A stretch of 64,000 nt of DNA from NCBI GenBank assembly GCA_015179025.1, contig WHUX01000250.1, forward strand, positions 1-64,000, written 5' to 3'. A program made the position numbers and the translations under genes. The notes under the pieces were generated by a model. That model was not told the origin of the DNA, did not search any database, and worked only from the letters and a program-made list of their open reading frames with translations. Every line of letters starts with the position of its first letter. The stretch's first letter is position 1. Shown in pieces: positions 12,120 through 23,566 of this stretch. Source of the DNA: Terfezia claveryi. Lineage: Eukaryota > Ascomycota > Pezizomycetes > Pezizales > Pezizaceae.

Positions 12120-15100
12120 GGGGGTTAGGAGCTGTAGGGACGGGAGAGCCGAAGCTCAACTCAGGCGCAGGGAAGATGTCGCTGGGCCTGCAGATGAAGG
12201 GAATTTGGTTGATGATGGATCTAGAAAGGAGGGTACTTTGTTTCAAAGCTGGAATGTTCGAGTGAAAGTACTGCAGTTGAGCGGCGGAGGCGGTGGTGCG
12301 TGGAGTGTTCCGAATTGTTTAGACGTTGTTATGCAAGCGCATTAAATATGCACAATCGAATACAGAGTACTCCCGTACTAAGTCCCGTGATATTCCACTG
12401 TTAGTCAGCAACATTGAGGCTAGCCTGCATCAGGCAGTGACTTCCAAAGCGGGAAGCCACGTCGTCACGTGATGAACAAGTATCTTCTTGTATTTACGGA
12501 GTCTGGAGGTACTTTGTAGATGTACAAAGTATGTCGACTATTCGCTGTAATAAAGAGAGCCTGCAAATATGCCCGGAACAGCTGTTCGTGGCCAAACAGT
12601 TGATCTGCAGCTGGCAGTAGGTTAAGGAAGTAAGCATAATTGTACCTGCTTATGCACGGATATACCTCCTCTCCTTTCTTCGTGAGCGCAATTACCTCTA
12701 AATATCGACCTGAATTATTCAGCTCCAGGCCGACAGTCGATAAAAACATTTAATAAGCAATGTACAACAGTGAATGTAGTGAGTATGCCGGGTACATCTT
12801 GGTCTTATTTGATTTATTAATATATATTTGCCCTTGAAAATAAAATGGTCAAATGCCAACCCAGCTACCTGGGGAGAATTCCCCACACCGTCCGGAACTG
12901 TAGCAATGGGTTATCAACCACTAAAGCTACCAATCCACAAGAAGGGAGGAGTGCCAGGTGCTAGAAGGGAGGGTCCCAAAGGTACTAGTAAAGTAGGAGC
13001 AAAAGGCATCTCTCAGGCTGCGGGATCAATACAGTCGACCTGGCAAGGTGCAGAGTGTAAGGATACTATATTTGCGGTGACACGTACTGGGTTTACGGAT
13101 GGAGCTATGGTTTGCGTATATCTCCGACCATTTTGAGCAAATGACAAGAAACTAAGGCAAATCACAAATTCTTATCGTAGATAGCCATTCTTCACATATT
13201 CATTACCGAGTGGTACAATTTGCTCTTAACTACAATATCCACATGATATGTCTGCCACCACATAGCCTACATCTCCTACAGCCTCTTTATGTAAGCTGTT
13301 TTGGCCTTATGTACAGGGCTTATGAGCACCACCTCTAAACGTGGTTTGCAGCTAATCCAACTGCGTTAATAACGAAGGCAATATTCCATGGCCTATTAAC
13401 CTTAACAAGATATGAAGTCTTTACCGCAGAAGTTATTTTGGTAACCTGGGAGAAGTCTAGCTGCTGGCCAATCGATTTAGATTATGCTCATGATTATGCC
13501 AATACAGGCACCGGCACCAGTGGCCCGCCCTTACTGTGACCGAATAGGAGGAATGAGTATCACTCCAAAAAAAAAAAAAAAAACAGTACCCCCCCCCACG
13601 TTTAACTCACTGCGCTGAAAATACCCTCTATTAGGATGCAGCCAGAGGTCGAAGCCGAAATCCGGCTGGTGTAGGTGGGGTAGTACCTTCGAGTATGCAC
13701 AGATTTCATAGTTCAGAAGATTAACCAAATACCGAGATATTGAGAAGAGATTGCTACTCTCCTGCAGCTTTGAAGTGGCGAAACAGTGAAGGAATCGTAG
13801 GAAATACTCTCTCCGGTCGCCTGAAAAGGAAAGTGACAGTATACTGGCTCAAACAAGGATTATACAGGGATTCCCGGAAAGGAAAGGGTTGGTGCGAAAG
13901 GGCACATATGAGCCACTGGATCACACCTACTTTTCCGCCAAGACCATAGCAATAAGTCTATGGCGATACCTAAGCACGAATTCTATTTTCTCTACCAAGA
14001 TTCCTCGCCTCATAGCCTCGTAATCTTACAGCTCGTAGGGTATATGTGGGTAAGAAGTCAGAAGGAGGTTGTTAAGGGTATTTGGTAAGGGATAAAGAAG
14101 AAAGAGGATGAACAAGTGGCTGCCATAAAAAGGACTGAGAGAGTGGCTTGCTAAGAAATGGCGGATAAGCAGAGGTAATGCATGATGTAGAATATAAGGT
14201 GTCATATGATGCTGCATTGGCTAACGGACTTCCTAAACCTCGAGCCCCATCTAAGTCAAAGGTTGTAGATTTAGAGGTCTGCAATAACTATGAAAGGCTA
14301 GATGAGGTGGAAATTGGGGAGCGGTAGCGATTTCTACAAATTCAGGAGTTTTTTGATTAACTGAACACTCACCATTGAATGGACGTTGAGATACTTATGT
14401 CTTTGCATACATTCATAGATACATAGGCTTTGAGTGATCTTTAAATATCTATTCGTGTAAATTCTAGGCCAGGTTTTTTGGCGTAGATTGTGATTAGGAT
14501 GTTTATGACTGGGGGGTTCAGTTAGCATACTATCTTTTCTTTTTTTCTTTCTTTTTCATTTTTTTGGGGAGTGAGGATGAAAACATTACAGAGGAACATG
14601 ATTGCAGCTAAAGACTATAAACCTAAAATATATGAGACGTGGTCGATGCCGATACTCGACACCAGGGCATTTTCTAAAACAGCTATTTAACTCCACGTAT
14701 GAGTTGGAGACTTTACGTTCTTCATTCGCCGCCTGAAAAGTAAACACCTCGGCAAACAACAAGTACGGACTCAAATACTGCCAGCTGCTCACATCCTCCA
14801 GTGCCATATAACTCCTATTCCTACACACAAACGCAATCTCCGCCGCCATGGGTAAGAATAATCACTGGCAGGCTATATGGCATGCTATATGGCTGTCGGT
14901 ATAGCTGAGTATATGGCTCTCGGTACAGCTGGCGGTATTGCTGGCTATATGGCTCTGCGTAGATGGCTGCGTATATGGGTGTCAAGGTCCATATCCACTA
15001 GTATCGCTTTACAATAGATTGAGGAATTTAGCTTTGGGTGGTATGTTTCAATTGTATCGTCGGGACAGTAGTTCTTTTATATGAATAGCACTGTTGATTA

Positions 15101-16736
15101 CATATTTGCCAATTCCATTCTAACGATGTAACAATAGTGCCTCAACTAACTAAGGAATAGTAGAAATAATACACCTTCGTACAACTCGTAAGATTCCAAA
15201 CGTTGATAGAACTTTACAGCTTTTCATATAAGACTAATGTGGTAGGGTGGCTTAGACCGGTTTAGGAATGGAAAAAGATAAAGGGATAGGAGCGGCCAGT
15301 AAGTGGGATTGTTACCAAATTCATGTGCTTGGGGATTACTAGTCTGGTTGGCACAACACCCTCCTGTAGGAGATTACAATAATAAGGATTTCTGAATAAG
15401 AGTTAGCATATTACTATTATCGTATTTAAGTGTAGTCTGGTTGCCCAAGGGTCCGACGCCCTGCATCACTGGACTGTTTTTTCCGAGAACTGTGACTGGT
15501 GGATTGAAATGAGAACGTTTCCAACCTGTTGGTTACCCTGATTTTACACTTTCTATATTTCTGTCGTAAATGTTAGACTCTTCAACTTTTGAAGAAATTC
15601 CAAAAATGAGCGATTGATCCATAGACCCTATCTTTCTCAAATTTATATTTGCATCCTATATCTCCGCTTCACCTCTCTTAATGCATCAAACACCCATCCA
15701 ATACGGGTGATATACTAAGAAAGTTACCACATTAACTCCTCATCATGTGTTGGAGCCATGGGGCACCGGGCCTATACAATAAGGCGATTCGATTATCAAA
15801 TCCTCCCGTCCTAGCAAAGCGCAACTACACTCATTAGCCCTTAGTCCTGTCCTTTTTACCTCCTTGCCAAGGGCCTTTATAAGTGAGCATATAAAACTTC
15901 ATTCTCCGAGAGTCTACTAGTATAATTTTCCTCAGGCTTCAGCCAATGAAGCAGAGTGCATGAACTTGAACGAGACCCTTGTGGCGTGTGGGCCTGCAGG
16001 TCCTGTCATGTTTGAAAACAGAGGGTATGCAGCCAATTGCACCTCACTACTTAGCTATTGGTGGATATCTATCTATCAAGCGAAAAGGCCGGGCAGCACA
16101 CGAGAGTGTAACCGGACATTGTAGATAGAAAAAAACTTAGTCATGTTATCGCTTTTAACTAGGAAAGAAAGAACGATCACGAGACTAGAACTGATCCAAT
16201 ACTTCCTTGAAAAGGGTGTCAAGGTACACGAGAGCAGTCTGGATAGAGGACTACTTTCTTTGAATGCGAAACCGGTGCTCAAATAAAGCCCCTCGGAAGT
16301 AGGTTTTGGCTCACCATATTGTTATGAGACTCTTGAAACCTGACAGAATCTGGGGGTTTCCTCAAACCCTCGTAGAAGGTAATAGGCATTCAAGGAACTA
16401 TTCCGGGACATTTGAAAGGAATTAAAATGTTTCCGAAGCAAAGGTTTGCATCTCCATTGAAGTTCCTTTAAGATCTTTCTTCTAAGAACGAAACCTAGGA
16501 TCTGAATGCTTAACGTCCGCCTGAAGGAGCTGGGTTCATCGGCGAGTGAGTACCGTATCGTCTCCTCATACAGCCCTCCTCAGTTATATATGGCGCCTTC
16601 TGCCTACTCACCGACGCCAGACAAAGCTGTTCTCGAGAGTGCACGTCTAAAAAAATGTGCCTGCATAGCCGGCCTGGTGGGGTGGAGCCCCGGCCGCAGA
16701 AACATGGTTGTATCTTATTCTGAGGTTATCCCTTCA
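12120..16736. other. 4.6-kb region without a supported gene
   Basis: Short open frames (12465-12749 minus, 12828-13136 plus, 14586-14849 minus, 16076-16282 minus, 16506-16820 plus) show no recognisable domain, signal or splice continuation. Other contents are a poly-A/poly-C tract near 13566-13598, a degenerate repeat of CTATATGGCTG(T/C)CGGTA-like units at about 14870-14980, and two TAGTCTGGTTG repeat ends at 15340 and 15433. The bases next to 12119 should hold the SEC8 promoter; I see no clear element there. Confidence 0.5.
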
Positions 16737-17323
16737 TTAGCTAAACCAATTCCCAACCAACCCCTTTCTCTTTCTATCCTCCACTCCCTCCTTGGCTACG
16801 TCTTCAATCCACCTTATTAAGGTTTGCCGATTCGTAAGATCGTGCTTATCGGTTAATACCTTGTCTATCTGGGGAAAGTCTCGCCGAAATGCGAGTAGGG
16901 TGGGAATGCTTCGAATCTGCATAGTTATATGTATCAGTATTCAGTATTTATTTCTGTACGAGAACCTGTAAAGGATCATGGAGCGAAGGTTGGCCATACC
17001 AAAAACCTCGCGCCCAATCCATACCCCACATCCGGCGCATCCACCTCCACCTCCGCATACCCAACTTTCACATCCTTCGACAGATACCTCCCGTTTGGGT
17101 TTTCGATTATTTCACGAATGAGTGGGCTAGCAATTTTGCAGGTAGGGCACCAGGATGCGGTCCAGAATGTTATTAAGGGTATGTTGTTGCTGGTCGAGAG
17201 GGCAATGAGGGTTTGGAAGTCATCTTGGGTGCGGACACTATGACGGTCAGGTTGTATCTGGTTGGTAACAGTGGGAAAGGGATCTCACGAGTTGTAGATC
17301 CGGTTCTGGGGTTTTGTATGCAT
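16737..17323 (-). CDS. Small thioredoxin-fold protein, three exons, 150 residues
   Basis: This is a probable thiol-disulphide protein of the thioredoxin superfamily. The core reads PLITFWTASWCPTCKIASP, with a CPTC redox motif in place of the usual CGPC, followed by an acidic VEVDAPDV strand region and RSIPTLLAF, where the thioredoxin cis-proline strand is expected. Exons are 17323-17289, 17237-17000 and 16916-16737. The introns are 51 and 83 bp; the first has a CTGAC branch site and a TAG acceptor. Exon lengths sum to 453, a whole number of codons. The ATG at 17323 is the first in-frame start that joins through the first intron. No signal peptide is visible, so it is probably cytosolic or nuclear. 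It is transcribed divergently from the FAM32A homologue. The substrate is unknown. Confidence 0.85.
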
Positions 17324-17591
17324 TGCTCGAGATTGTAACTGTTGGAGTATGAGGGTGGGTCCTTTTAAGATTCGGGGTCGTATTATGTGTGTAGAGTGTT
17401 TTAGATGGGCCATGGGTATAGTTGTAATAATGGTCGGTTTCGTTCTCGGTTTCAATTCAATTGTTTCACGGCGTCATCCCTTTTCTGAAACATATGATAT
17501 TATGTTCCAACCTACTCGTGACTCGAGTTCTTGGCGACCCAGACTAACTGTCCCTGCGTGCATTGTGGCTCCCGCGAACAACCACAACAAC
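17324..17591. promoter_or_regulatory. Shared divergent promoter region (268 bp)
   Basis: This is the gap between the two opposed start codons of the thioredoxin-fold and FAM32A genes, so it should hold both promoters. No defined TATA box or named site is obvious. An open frame reads through from 17349 into the FAM32A gene, but the conserved protein starts only at 17592. Confidence 0.45.
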
Positions 17592-18080
17592 ATGCCCAAA
17601 GACGACTATACCGCTGTCGCCGGCGGGCGTTTGAAGCTCAAAGGCGTGAGTGATGGGCGTATTGATAAGAAGAAGAAAAAGAAGAAGGATAAAATTAAGG
17701 AGAAAGAAAAGGAACGCGACCAATCAGTCTCCGAGGCACCCATGGAGACCATCACCGAAACCCGCCTAGAGATCCCCGAGGGAAAGGACAAATCGGAGGA
17801 ACCTAGGAGTAGGAGTCGGAGTGCAAGCGAAGTGCCACGATTAAACACTGGGAAAACTGAGGCGGAGAGGAGATTTGAGGAGAGGAAGCGGAGGAGACTG
17901 GATGAGAGGTTGATGAAGGAGGGGGTTAAGAGTCATAAGGAGAGGGTGGAGGAGTTTAATAAATATCTGGCAAATTTGAGTGAGCATCATGATATGTGTG
18001 TACTTCTTATGTTCCTGGGTCTGCGTTTGGGAGTGCTTGCTAATAGGCGTATGATTAGGCCGAGAATTGGGCCTGGGTAA
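17592..18080 (+). CDS. FAM32A homologue (DUF1754 family), two exons, 141 residues
   Basis: FAM32A proteins are small, basic nuclear proteins; human FAM32A is a spliceosome component that acts at exon ligation. The sequence starts MPKDDYTAV, then has GGRLKLKGV, the family's near-N-terminal KLKGV motif. A lysine tract, a Ser/Arg- and Glu-rich linker, ERRFEERKRRRLDERLMKE and SHKERVEEFNKYLANLSEHH follow. Exon 1 is 17592-17995 and exon 2 is 18059-18080. The 63-bp intron splits the codon for the Met of HHDM, so the protein ends HHDMPRIGPG, the family's usual C-terminal type. Without splicing the frame would instead add about 20 unrelated residues, which supports the intron. Confidence 0.9.
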   Translation: MPKDDYTAVAGGRLKLKGVSDGRIDKKKKKKKDKIKEKEKERDQSVSEAPMETITETRLEIPEGKDKSEEPRSRSRSASEVPRLNTGKTEAERRFEERKRRRLDERLMKEGVKSHKERVEEFNKYLANLSEHHDMCVLLMFLGLRLGVLANRRMIRPRIGPG

Positions 18081-19670
18081 GGTTTGCTTCGTTGGAGGGG
18101 ATGGGTTGGGGGAAGAGCGTGGGGGGGATGTGGTGGCGTTCGTGCAGGACTGTGCTGGTATTGGGTCCTATCGACTGGAATGGATATCTGTGGGAGGGTT
18201 TCATGGTCTAGTTCACCACGAATCTATGCACAGCCTTGCCCGAATATTGAATATTACGCCTTATCATTTGGTTCTCCTGTCGGTACGTCGTCGCCATGGA
18301 CTGCAAGTGCAACAGTTACACCGTTTAGGATTGGGATCTGATTCGAGAGTGCTCCTGCATTCTCTTACTGAGGTCCACCTGGGTGTTTCCCACCGACACC
18401 AGTGATTTGACAACCATACAAATACCCTTACTTTCCTGGACATACTCCTCTTAGATATCTTGTTGACGATTCAGAACCCAGGCTAAGCATGGACATTCGA
18501 AGTTTCGTGGATATAACTTGGGCTTTCAGTTAATTATGTTCTCAGTGCATATATGTACTTTGCCTACCATCAAGAATATCTTTATTATCATTAATATGGG
18601 CTGGATTTGTGTGATGTTTGTTTATGAGTCCCCCAAAGTGTTACTCTACTGTGTTGGTAGGTTAAGGGTGAGAATGAGCATTGCGTCTTCAACAGCGGAT
18701 TTACTAAGGCACGTTGGTAGCCCACCTCGCTCGTGTTACCAGGCTAGGGTTTGCGTTCATGACTCTCCTCCGCGTAGTCGCTACACACCATACCTCAGCC
18801 TACAAAGTAGTGTTTGGATGACAAAATGTGTTGGATGTGCATTCCCCGTGCAGTGGCGGGATTCGAGTCACCGAAAGGTGTTATAACTTTGAGGAACAAA
18901 GGAAGAGTGGCCTCCTTCAGCTTACGCAGTCAGGTTGGGCACCTAAAATCGCCCAAACATCACTAGTTTATATCACCCAGCTTTAATAGCTCTAGTCAAG
19001 CACCAATAGAAGGAGCTACCTAATTGGTAACCATCTAAATTGTCCATGAACTCACGGCCCTACAGACACGAAGTAGAAATGGGCTCACAAAGTTGCATCT
19101 GAAATACTGGTATTGCATTACTACTTATGTAGCAGCGCAAGCGCACCAAATATTCAGAATTGAGGGAAAACAGGGGAAAACCGGGAGATATACATGTATC
19201 GCTTAAACTCAGTCTGAAGTTACCCTAAATATGACCTCAACTAGACTAGCTTCAGAGCATATGAAGGAACACTGGACAGTCAAGGTGTGATCCTTGGTTT
19301 TAGACAACCCCGCTCCTAGATCGAAGAGCGGACCAAGAGGCAGTTGGACAATTGGAATAAGGTGGTGATGTGGGTAAATGGACACACCGGCCAAGTCTGG
19401 AACGAGGCGGCAGGTCGGAAGGCGAGGAGCATGTTCAGAGGTCGTTGTGCCAACCAGACTATAGAAAGAGCAAGAGTGATATGTGTGTCAAATGAATTGC
19501 TTGACCGAATTGCTTGGGGATCAAGTAGAGCAGATACAGCAGATATATATTTACATGCATCCCATTCCCATCGGGGCTTGGCGTAATGCTTGGCAGCTGA
19601 CACACTTTTTTACTTCTTCCATTCTCTTCCATCGGATCCCATCCCATTGCTGTGATCCAGCGATCCTCTC
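18081..19670. other. Intergenic
   Basis: The open frames at 18067-18405, 18084-18341 and 18518-18886 overlap in different frames and carry no recognisable motif. One TAGTCTGGTTGGCACAA repeat end lies at 19445-19461 on the minus strand. Confidence 0.5.
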
Positions 19671-19925
19671 TACTCTCCGCCAGTCTCGTTTCTGTCGTAC
19701 TCTCCGCCAGTCTCGTTTCTGTCGTACTCTCCGCCAGTCTCGTTTCTGTCGTACTCTCCGCCAGTCTCGTTTCTGTCGTACTCTCCGCCAGTCTCGTTTC
19801 TGTCGTACTCTCCGCCAGTCTCGTTTCTGTCGTACTCTGCGCCAGTCTCGTTTCTGTCTGCTCTCCGCCAGTCTCGTTTCTGTCATACTCTCCACAAGTC
19901 TCTGCTCTCTCCAGTCTCGTTTATA
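19671..19925. repeat. 27-bp minisatellite, eight units
   Basis: The anchor CAGTCTCGTTTCTGTC occurs at 19681, 19708, 19735, 19762, 19789, 19816, 19843 and 19869, that is, every 27 bp with one 26-bp step. Partial copies follow to about 19925. Because 27 is a multiple of three, all frames stay open on both strands and give artificial nine-residue repeats such as RQSRFCRTL or RRVRQKRDW. I do not treat these as proteins. Confidence 0.92.
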
Positions 19926-20410
19926 TCCGCTTCCTCTGCAATGCTTAACCACATTCTCAACCGCCTTGGGCGTGTTGGACTCCGCAAGAATTTGTCGCAG
20001 CAAAGATGAAGGTATAATACTCAGGTAAGTGCAATACAATGAAGAGTGACTTACAGGTGACATCTTAACACATATCTATAGGCATAGAACGCCGGGGCAT
20101 ATCATCATTGGCTGTCCGACAAAACTGAAATTCACTCCAACCTCCGAGGGATTCAAGCTGAAATTCACTCCAACTCCCGAATGAATCAAGTGTTCATGAT
20201 AGGATATGGTTTTTCCGGGGTAGGTAATGCCTCAGGTTTGTATATACACTCTACTGTTACTAATTGATACTTCATAGTTGGCGTCCTTGTGGCAAATAAA
20301 CCAGGAGTTCAAGAAGAATATCGATAACATCAAAGAGGTGTTCAAGAAGGATAACGATAACGATAACGATAACATCAAGGAGGAGTTCAAGGAGTTCAAG
20401 AAGAATATCG

Positions 20411-20896
20411 GTGACCTTGGGATGGGTGAAAGCCCATGTGGGAATTTTTGGAAATGAGGAGGCAGACAAAAGGGCAAAAAAGGGAACGGACGTAAAGGTT
20501 TGGACTACACTGGTTACAGAAGGAGGATTGAAGCAGGCTTGGACTAAGAAGAGGAAGGCAGAAAGAGAGGTTATGGGGACAGGAAAAGGGAGAGTGCTTA
20601 AGTGGAACAGGAAGGCACTCCTCAACTACACTCAATGTCGGACTGGGAAAGGGAGATTAGGGTGGTGGAGGTATACTCTAGACAACTATGAAGATCCGAC
20701 ATGTGCGGAATGTCTCGAGCTGGAAACTGGCAATCATGTGGCCCTGGTATGCCCCGCAGGGGAATGGCTTGGACGACGGTGGAGCACATGGGAGCAAGCT
20801 GATGACAAGGAGGTATGGATGCGAAGGGAGAGAAGAGAAGACAGGGAGGTTGTCATGGATCGGGTGGAGGATTTCTTTACCCAATTAAATCTCTAA
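20411..20896 (+). pseudogene. C-terminal fragment of a LINE polyprotein (RNase H end plus tail)
   Basis: The frame reads LGWVKAHVGIFGNEEADK, the C-terminal motif of LINE RNase HI with the conserved His and Asp. It continues into a Cys/His cluster, CAECLELETGNHVALVC, typical of the tail of fungal Tad-clade ORF2. It ends at a stop at 20894-20896, before the 3' UTR. Endonuclease and reverse transcriptase are absent. Confidence 0.9.
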
Positions 20897-21085
20897 GTTA
20901 ATGTGGGAAGAACGGGGGGGGTATCATGATCAAGGGGAGGGCCGTGAAGGGGCGTGGCGGCGGAGGTTGTGTTGGTTTCAAACCCGTTGTTCCGTGGGTT
21001 TACCGAGTCTTTTAAGATGAGGGAACGGGACTGCCGCATGACCTCAAGTCGAATCGGCATATAGACTTTAAAAAAAAAAAGAAAA
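20411..21085 (+). mobile_element. 5'-truncated non-LTR retrotransposon (LINE, Tad1-like 3' end)
   Basis: About 675 bp of LINE 3' end, running from inside the RNase H domain through a 3' UTR to an A-rich tail near 21070-21085. It is flanked by a perfect 13-bp target-site duplication, AAGAAGAATATCG, at 20398-20410 and 21086-21098. That combination is the signature of target-primed reverse transcription with 5' truncation. Confidence 0.93.
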
Positions 21086-21178
21086 AAGAAGAATATCGAT
21101 GCAAGCATGGAAGAGATCAAAGCAATGTTAGAGAAAAACAAAGAAATGTTAGAGAAAAAGTCCTGGTGGCATCTATGA

Positions 21179-22076
21179 ATGCAAGCATGCCATCTATAGA
21201 TGTATCTTTCTTTCTCTTCTTTTGTGAGGGATAGGGGGTCTCTTTTTTTTTTTTCTCTTGTTTTTTCACTTTTTCTCTTTATGTCTCTATTAAAGATGGT
21301 GCACCTAATAATTGTTACAGATGGTGCACCTAATAATTACTAATAACTTACCTAACATGGTGGGTTACTTCTCTTATTTCGGTGTTGCAGAAATGAGAGT
21401 GGTTGCGCAAGATGAACCGATATCATATGCTGGAGAATCTGAATGCAATTCCAAGCATATAACCACATGGATGCATAGATAGGTTTAGCGGTGTGACTTT
21501 ATCAGATCTAGGCAGTCGGCCAATGAGTGCTCCTGCCAAGGTGCCAAGGTGTGACACAGAAAATCCCCGTACATGATAGTTTTTGACTACCGCTAGTGTA
21601 CGGTACTCACACACTGCCACGGAGATTTCCACTCGCCAGACTGATTCCATGATTTTGGTAGTAAATTCCGCAAAAATACATAACTCCTCCATACCCAGAG
21701 CCCGACGGTTCCTGCTCATTACCCGCGCAGCCAATCAATCAAGTGCTGTACTGCACATCTTGTAGCTGTCTCGTCTTCTTGCACCCTGCACTCATGTCCC
21801 TAGTTCTTGGTATCGCATGCAAAACCCCTGAGTTTTGATTTGGGAACTCCCACAGAAATGAAAGTTGCCGTGAACCAAGATAAGTTGAGATGGTGTGAAA
21901 ACAGAAGAACCTGCAAACCCGCCTTCAACAAAGCTTGCTCCTGGACGTAAACGAAGAAAGAGAAGAAAAGAATCAAGCTTTACACCCATCTGGCTGAACC
22001 TTTTATACAATTGGCCCTACCGCCTACCACCTACCACCTACCTACTCCCAGATCTCTGTGCGAGTATTTCCGTTCC
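21179..22076. other. Intergenic
   Basis: The stretch holds a T-rich tract (21241-21275), a short duplicated sequence (GATGGTGCACCTAATAATT at about 21295 and 21320), and short open frames on both strands without recognisable content. Confidence 0.5.
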
Positions 22077-22749
22077 TTAGTGACCGCTCTTCTTCGAGTC
22101 CAAATAAAGTCTATATCCCCACAGATTAGCCCCAAACTCCCCTTATACCCTCACAAACCCAATAACTTACCTTGTAGCAACCATATCCAACAACCCCACA
22201 GCAGCTACTCCCGCCCCCCAAACCCCCACCACCCTCCAACTCAAACTCCCCACCTTATACCTCCTCCACACGCCCCAACCTAATGCCACTGTCACCGCCA
22301 CCCCCAACACCGTATTCACCACCTGCACCGGGTTCCTCTCCGCATAATTCTCGGCCTTCCTAACCTGCTTCTTCGCTACTGCTTTCTTACCGCTCTTTCC
22401 ATTCTGCTGTTGGTAGTGAGATTGATTTTCTTGGGCCGCGACCCGAGCCTCTTCTTCGAGTTGAATCCGAGTGGCCTGCGTCTCGGTTTTGATAGGCTGC
22501 TCGAGGAAGTCTGGTGGGACGACAGTGACGCCCGAGTCCACGTCGACGAGGGAGGAAGTCGAGGCGGATTCGTTGGGGATGATGGTGTTGACGGGGGGGC
22601 GCGGCTATATAGAAGGGAAGGAATTAGCAGATGTTGGAGGATGAAGGAGGCAATGAGGGGTGGGAGTGGGGTGGGTACGCTTCTTCGGGTGATTGGTGTG
22701 CGCCTTTGGCCGCTACGGCGGCCCAGTCCATGCCTTGGTTATTGCTCAT
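22077..22749 (-). CDS. OM14-like mitochondrial outer membrane protein, three exons, one apparent frameshift
   Basis: OM14 is an abundant fungal mitochondrial outer-membrane protein; in yeast it serves as a receptor for the cytosolic ribosome-associated complex NAC. The sequence resembles filamentous-fungal members: MDWAAVAAKG, then SPEEA, IIPNESASTSS, VDVDSGVTVVPPDFLEQ and TETQAT. A basic helix and two hydrophobic segments (VVNTVLGVAVTVALGWGVW and VVGVWGAGVAAVGLLDMV) follow, and the tail is RLYLDSKKSGH. Exons are 22749-22679, 22604-22171 and 22110-22077, with introns of 74 and 60 bp. The lengths sum to 539, one short of a whole codon number. The break lies at the C run in exon 2 (plus-strand G run at 22592-22598, seven bases); an eighth base would join SPEEARAPP to VNTIIPNE, as the family expects. 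The start at 22541 within exon 2 would be the shorter alternative. Confidence 0.8.
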
Positions 22750-23566
22750 GGTCGGTGAATGTGTGGAGTTGTGTGCGTAAAGCAGAGGGGGATAGTTCAG
22801 TTACTTGAAGATGTGAGAGTGAGGATGTGTAATTGATGCACTTGCGTGTTTGGTAGTGATGTAGGGGTGAAGTAATGGTGTTGATATTCCCAACTCTACG
22901 AGTGATAAACGAACTGAATTTTATGTGATGGTGCCTGACAAGTAACCAGCAACAGTACGCTACCAGGCACCAATATATATTTGAGTTTGTATCGGCAGAC
23001 TATTTTCTTTATGTCACCGCGCCAATTGCGTGCGTGTTCTTTTCCTTGGATTGTTTGTAGTACAGAAGTGTGACGTCACGGGGATGAAGGCGCGCTAAGG
23101 GCCCCTGAGACCAAGACCCATTCTAAGATTCACAGGCGAGACATGTGGTTGCCTCCACAGCTGCCGAGGTCATGTACTTGACCAGTGCTCATCCATTACC
23201 CTCAACTCCCTCCACCCAAAACACTAAACTGAGAGCCTCACAGCCATCAAAATCACAGCATAACAAGCCCATTCCTATCAAATCCAACATACCAACTTAA
23301 ACAAACTACCTTAAAAAAATCCCTTATCCCAAAACAAACAGAACGCCACCATACGCCCCCGGCTGGGCTCTATGACTGCAATATATTACAAATCAGCAAA
23401 ATATTCTACCACAATGCACCCACTCAAAACATTCCCCCCCAAGGAAAAGTGAACAAGAATGGAAAAAAAACGCCCCGCAATGCACCTCTTTTCACCGCTT
23501 CATTTCTTTTCCCTATGTACTCCATCCACCTTCCACCTCATTCACCCTCCAGCTAGCCATCCCTAA
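22750..23566. other. Intergenic, OM14 promoter side and VAC1 3' flank
   Basis: No gene is seen. The stretch contains a pyrimidine-rich strand from about 23500 that runs into the VAC1 coding end. Confidence 0.5.

Larger units (their letters stand above)
20088..21178 (+). pseudogene. Small coiled-coil protein gene split by a LINE insertion
   Basis: Two exons are readable. The first (20088-20219) encodes a heptad-like stretch (EIHSNLRGIQAEIHSNS) and a short hydrophobic segment (QVFMIGYGFSG). After a 58-bp intron (20220-20277, branch GTTACTAAT, acceptor TAG), the second runs 20278-20410 and continues, after the insertion, at 21099-21178. It encodes Lys/Glu-rich repeats: EFKKNID twice, a (DN)4 tract from a GATAAC microsatellite, and EEIKAMLEKNKEMLEKK. 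Skipping 20411-21098 leaves a clean frame of 71 codons to the TGA at 21176-21178. With the LINE in place, translation stops about 15 codons into it. The 5' end upstream of 20088 is unresolved. I do not recognise the family. Confidence 0.65.

Noticed and set aside
12465..13136. Open frames of 94 (minus) and 102 (plus) codons
   Set aside because: No motif, no splice continuation, ordinary length for chance frames in this composition.
14586..14849. Minus-strand frame of 87 codons starting MAAEIAFVC
   Set aside because: Looks moderately protein-like but has no family resemblance or supporting splice sites; left out of the gene list.
18067..18886. Several plus-strand frames after the FAM32A homologue
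   Set aside because: They overlap in different frames and lack motifs; the FAM32A stop at 18080 ends the real gene.
19671..19925. Regular 27-bp repeat spacing that could suggest a CRISPR-like array
   Set aside because: Units are contiguous with no spacers, and the genome is fungal; it is a minisatellite.
19483..20063. Long open frames on both strands across the minisatellite (181 and 170 codons)
   Set aside because: They are translations of a repeat whose unit is a multiple of three and have no other recognisable content.
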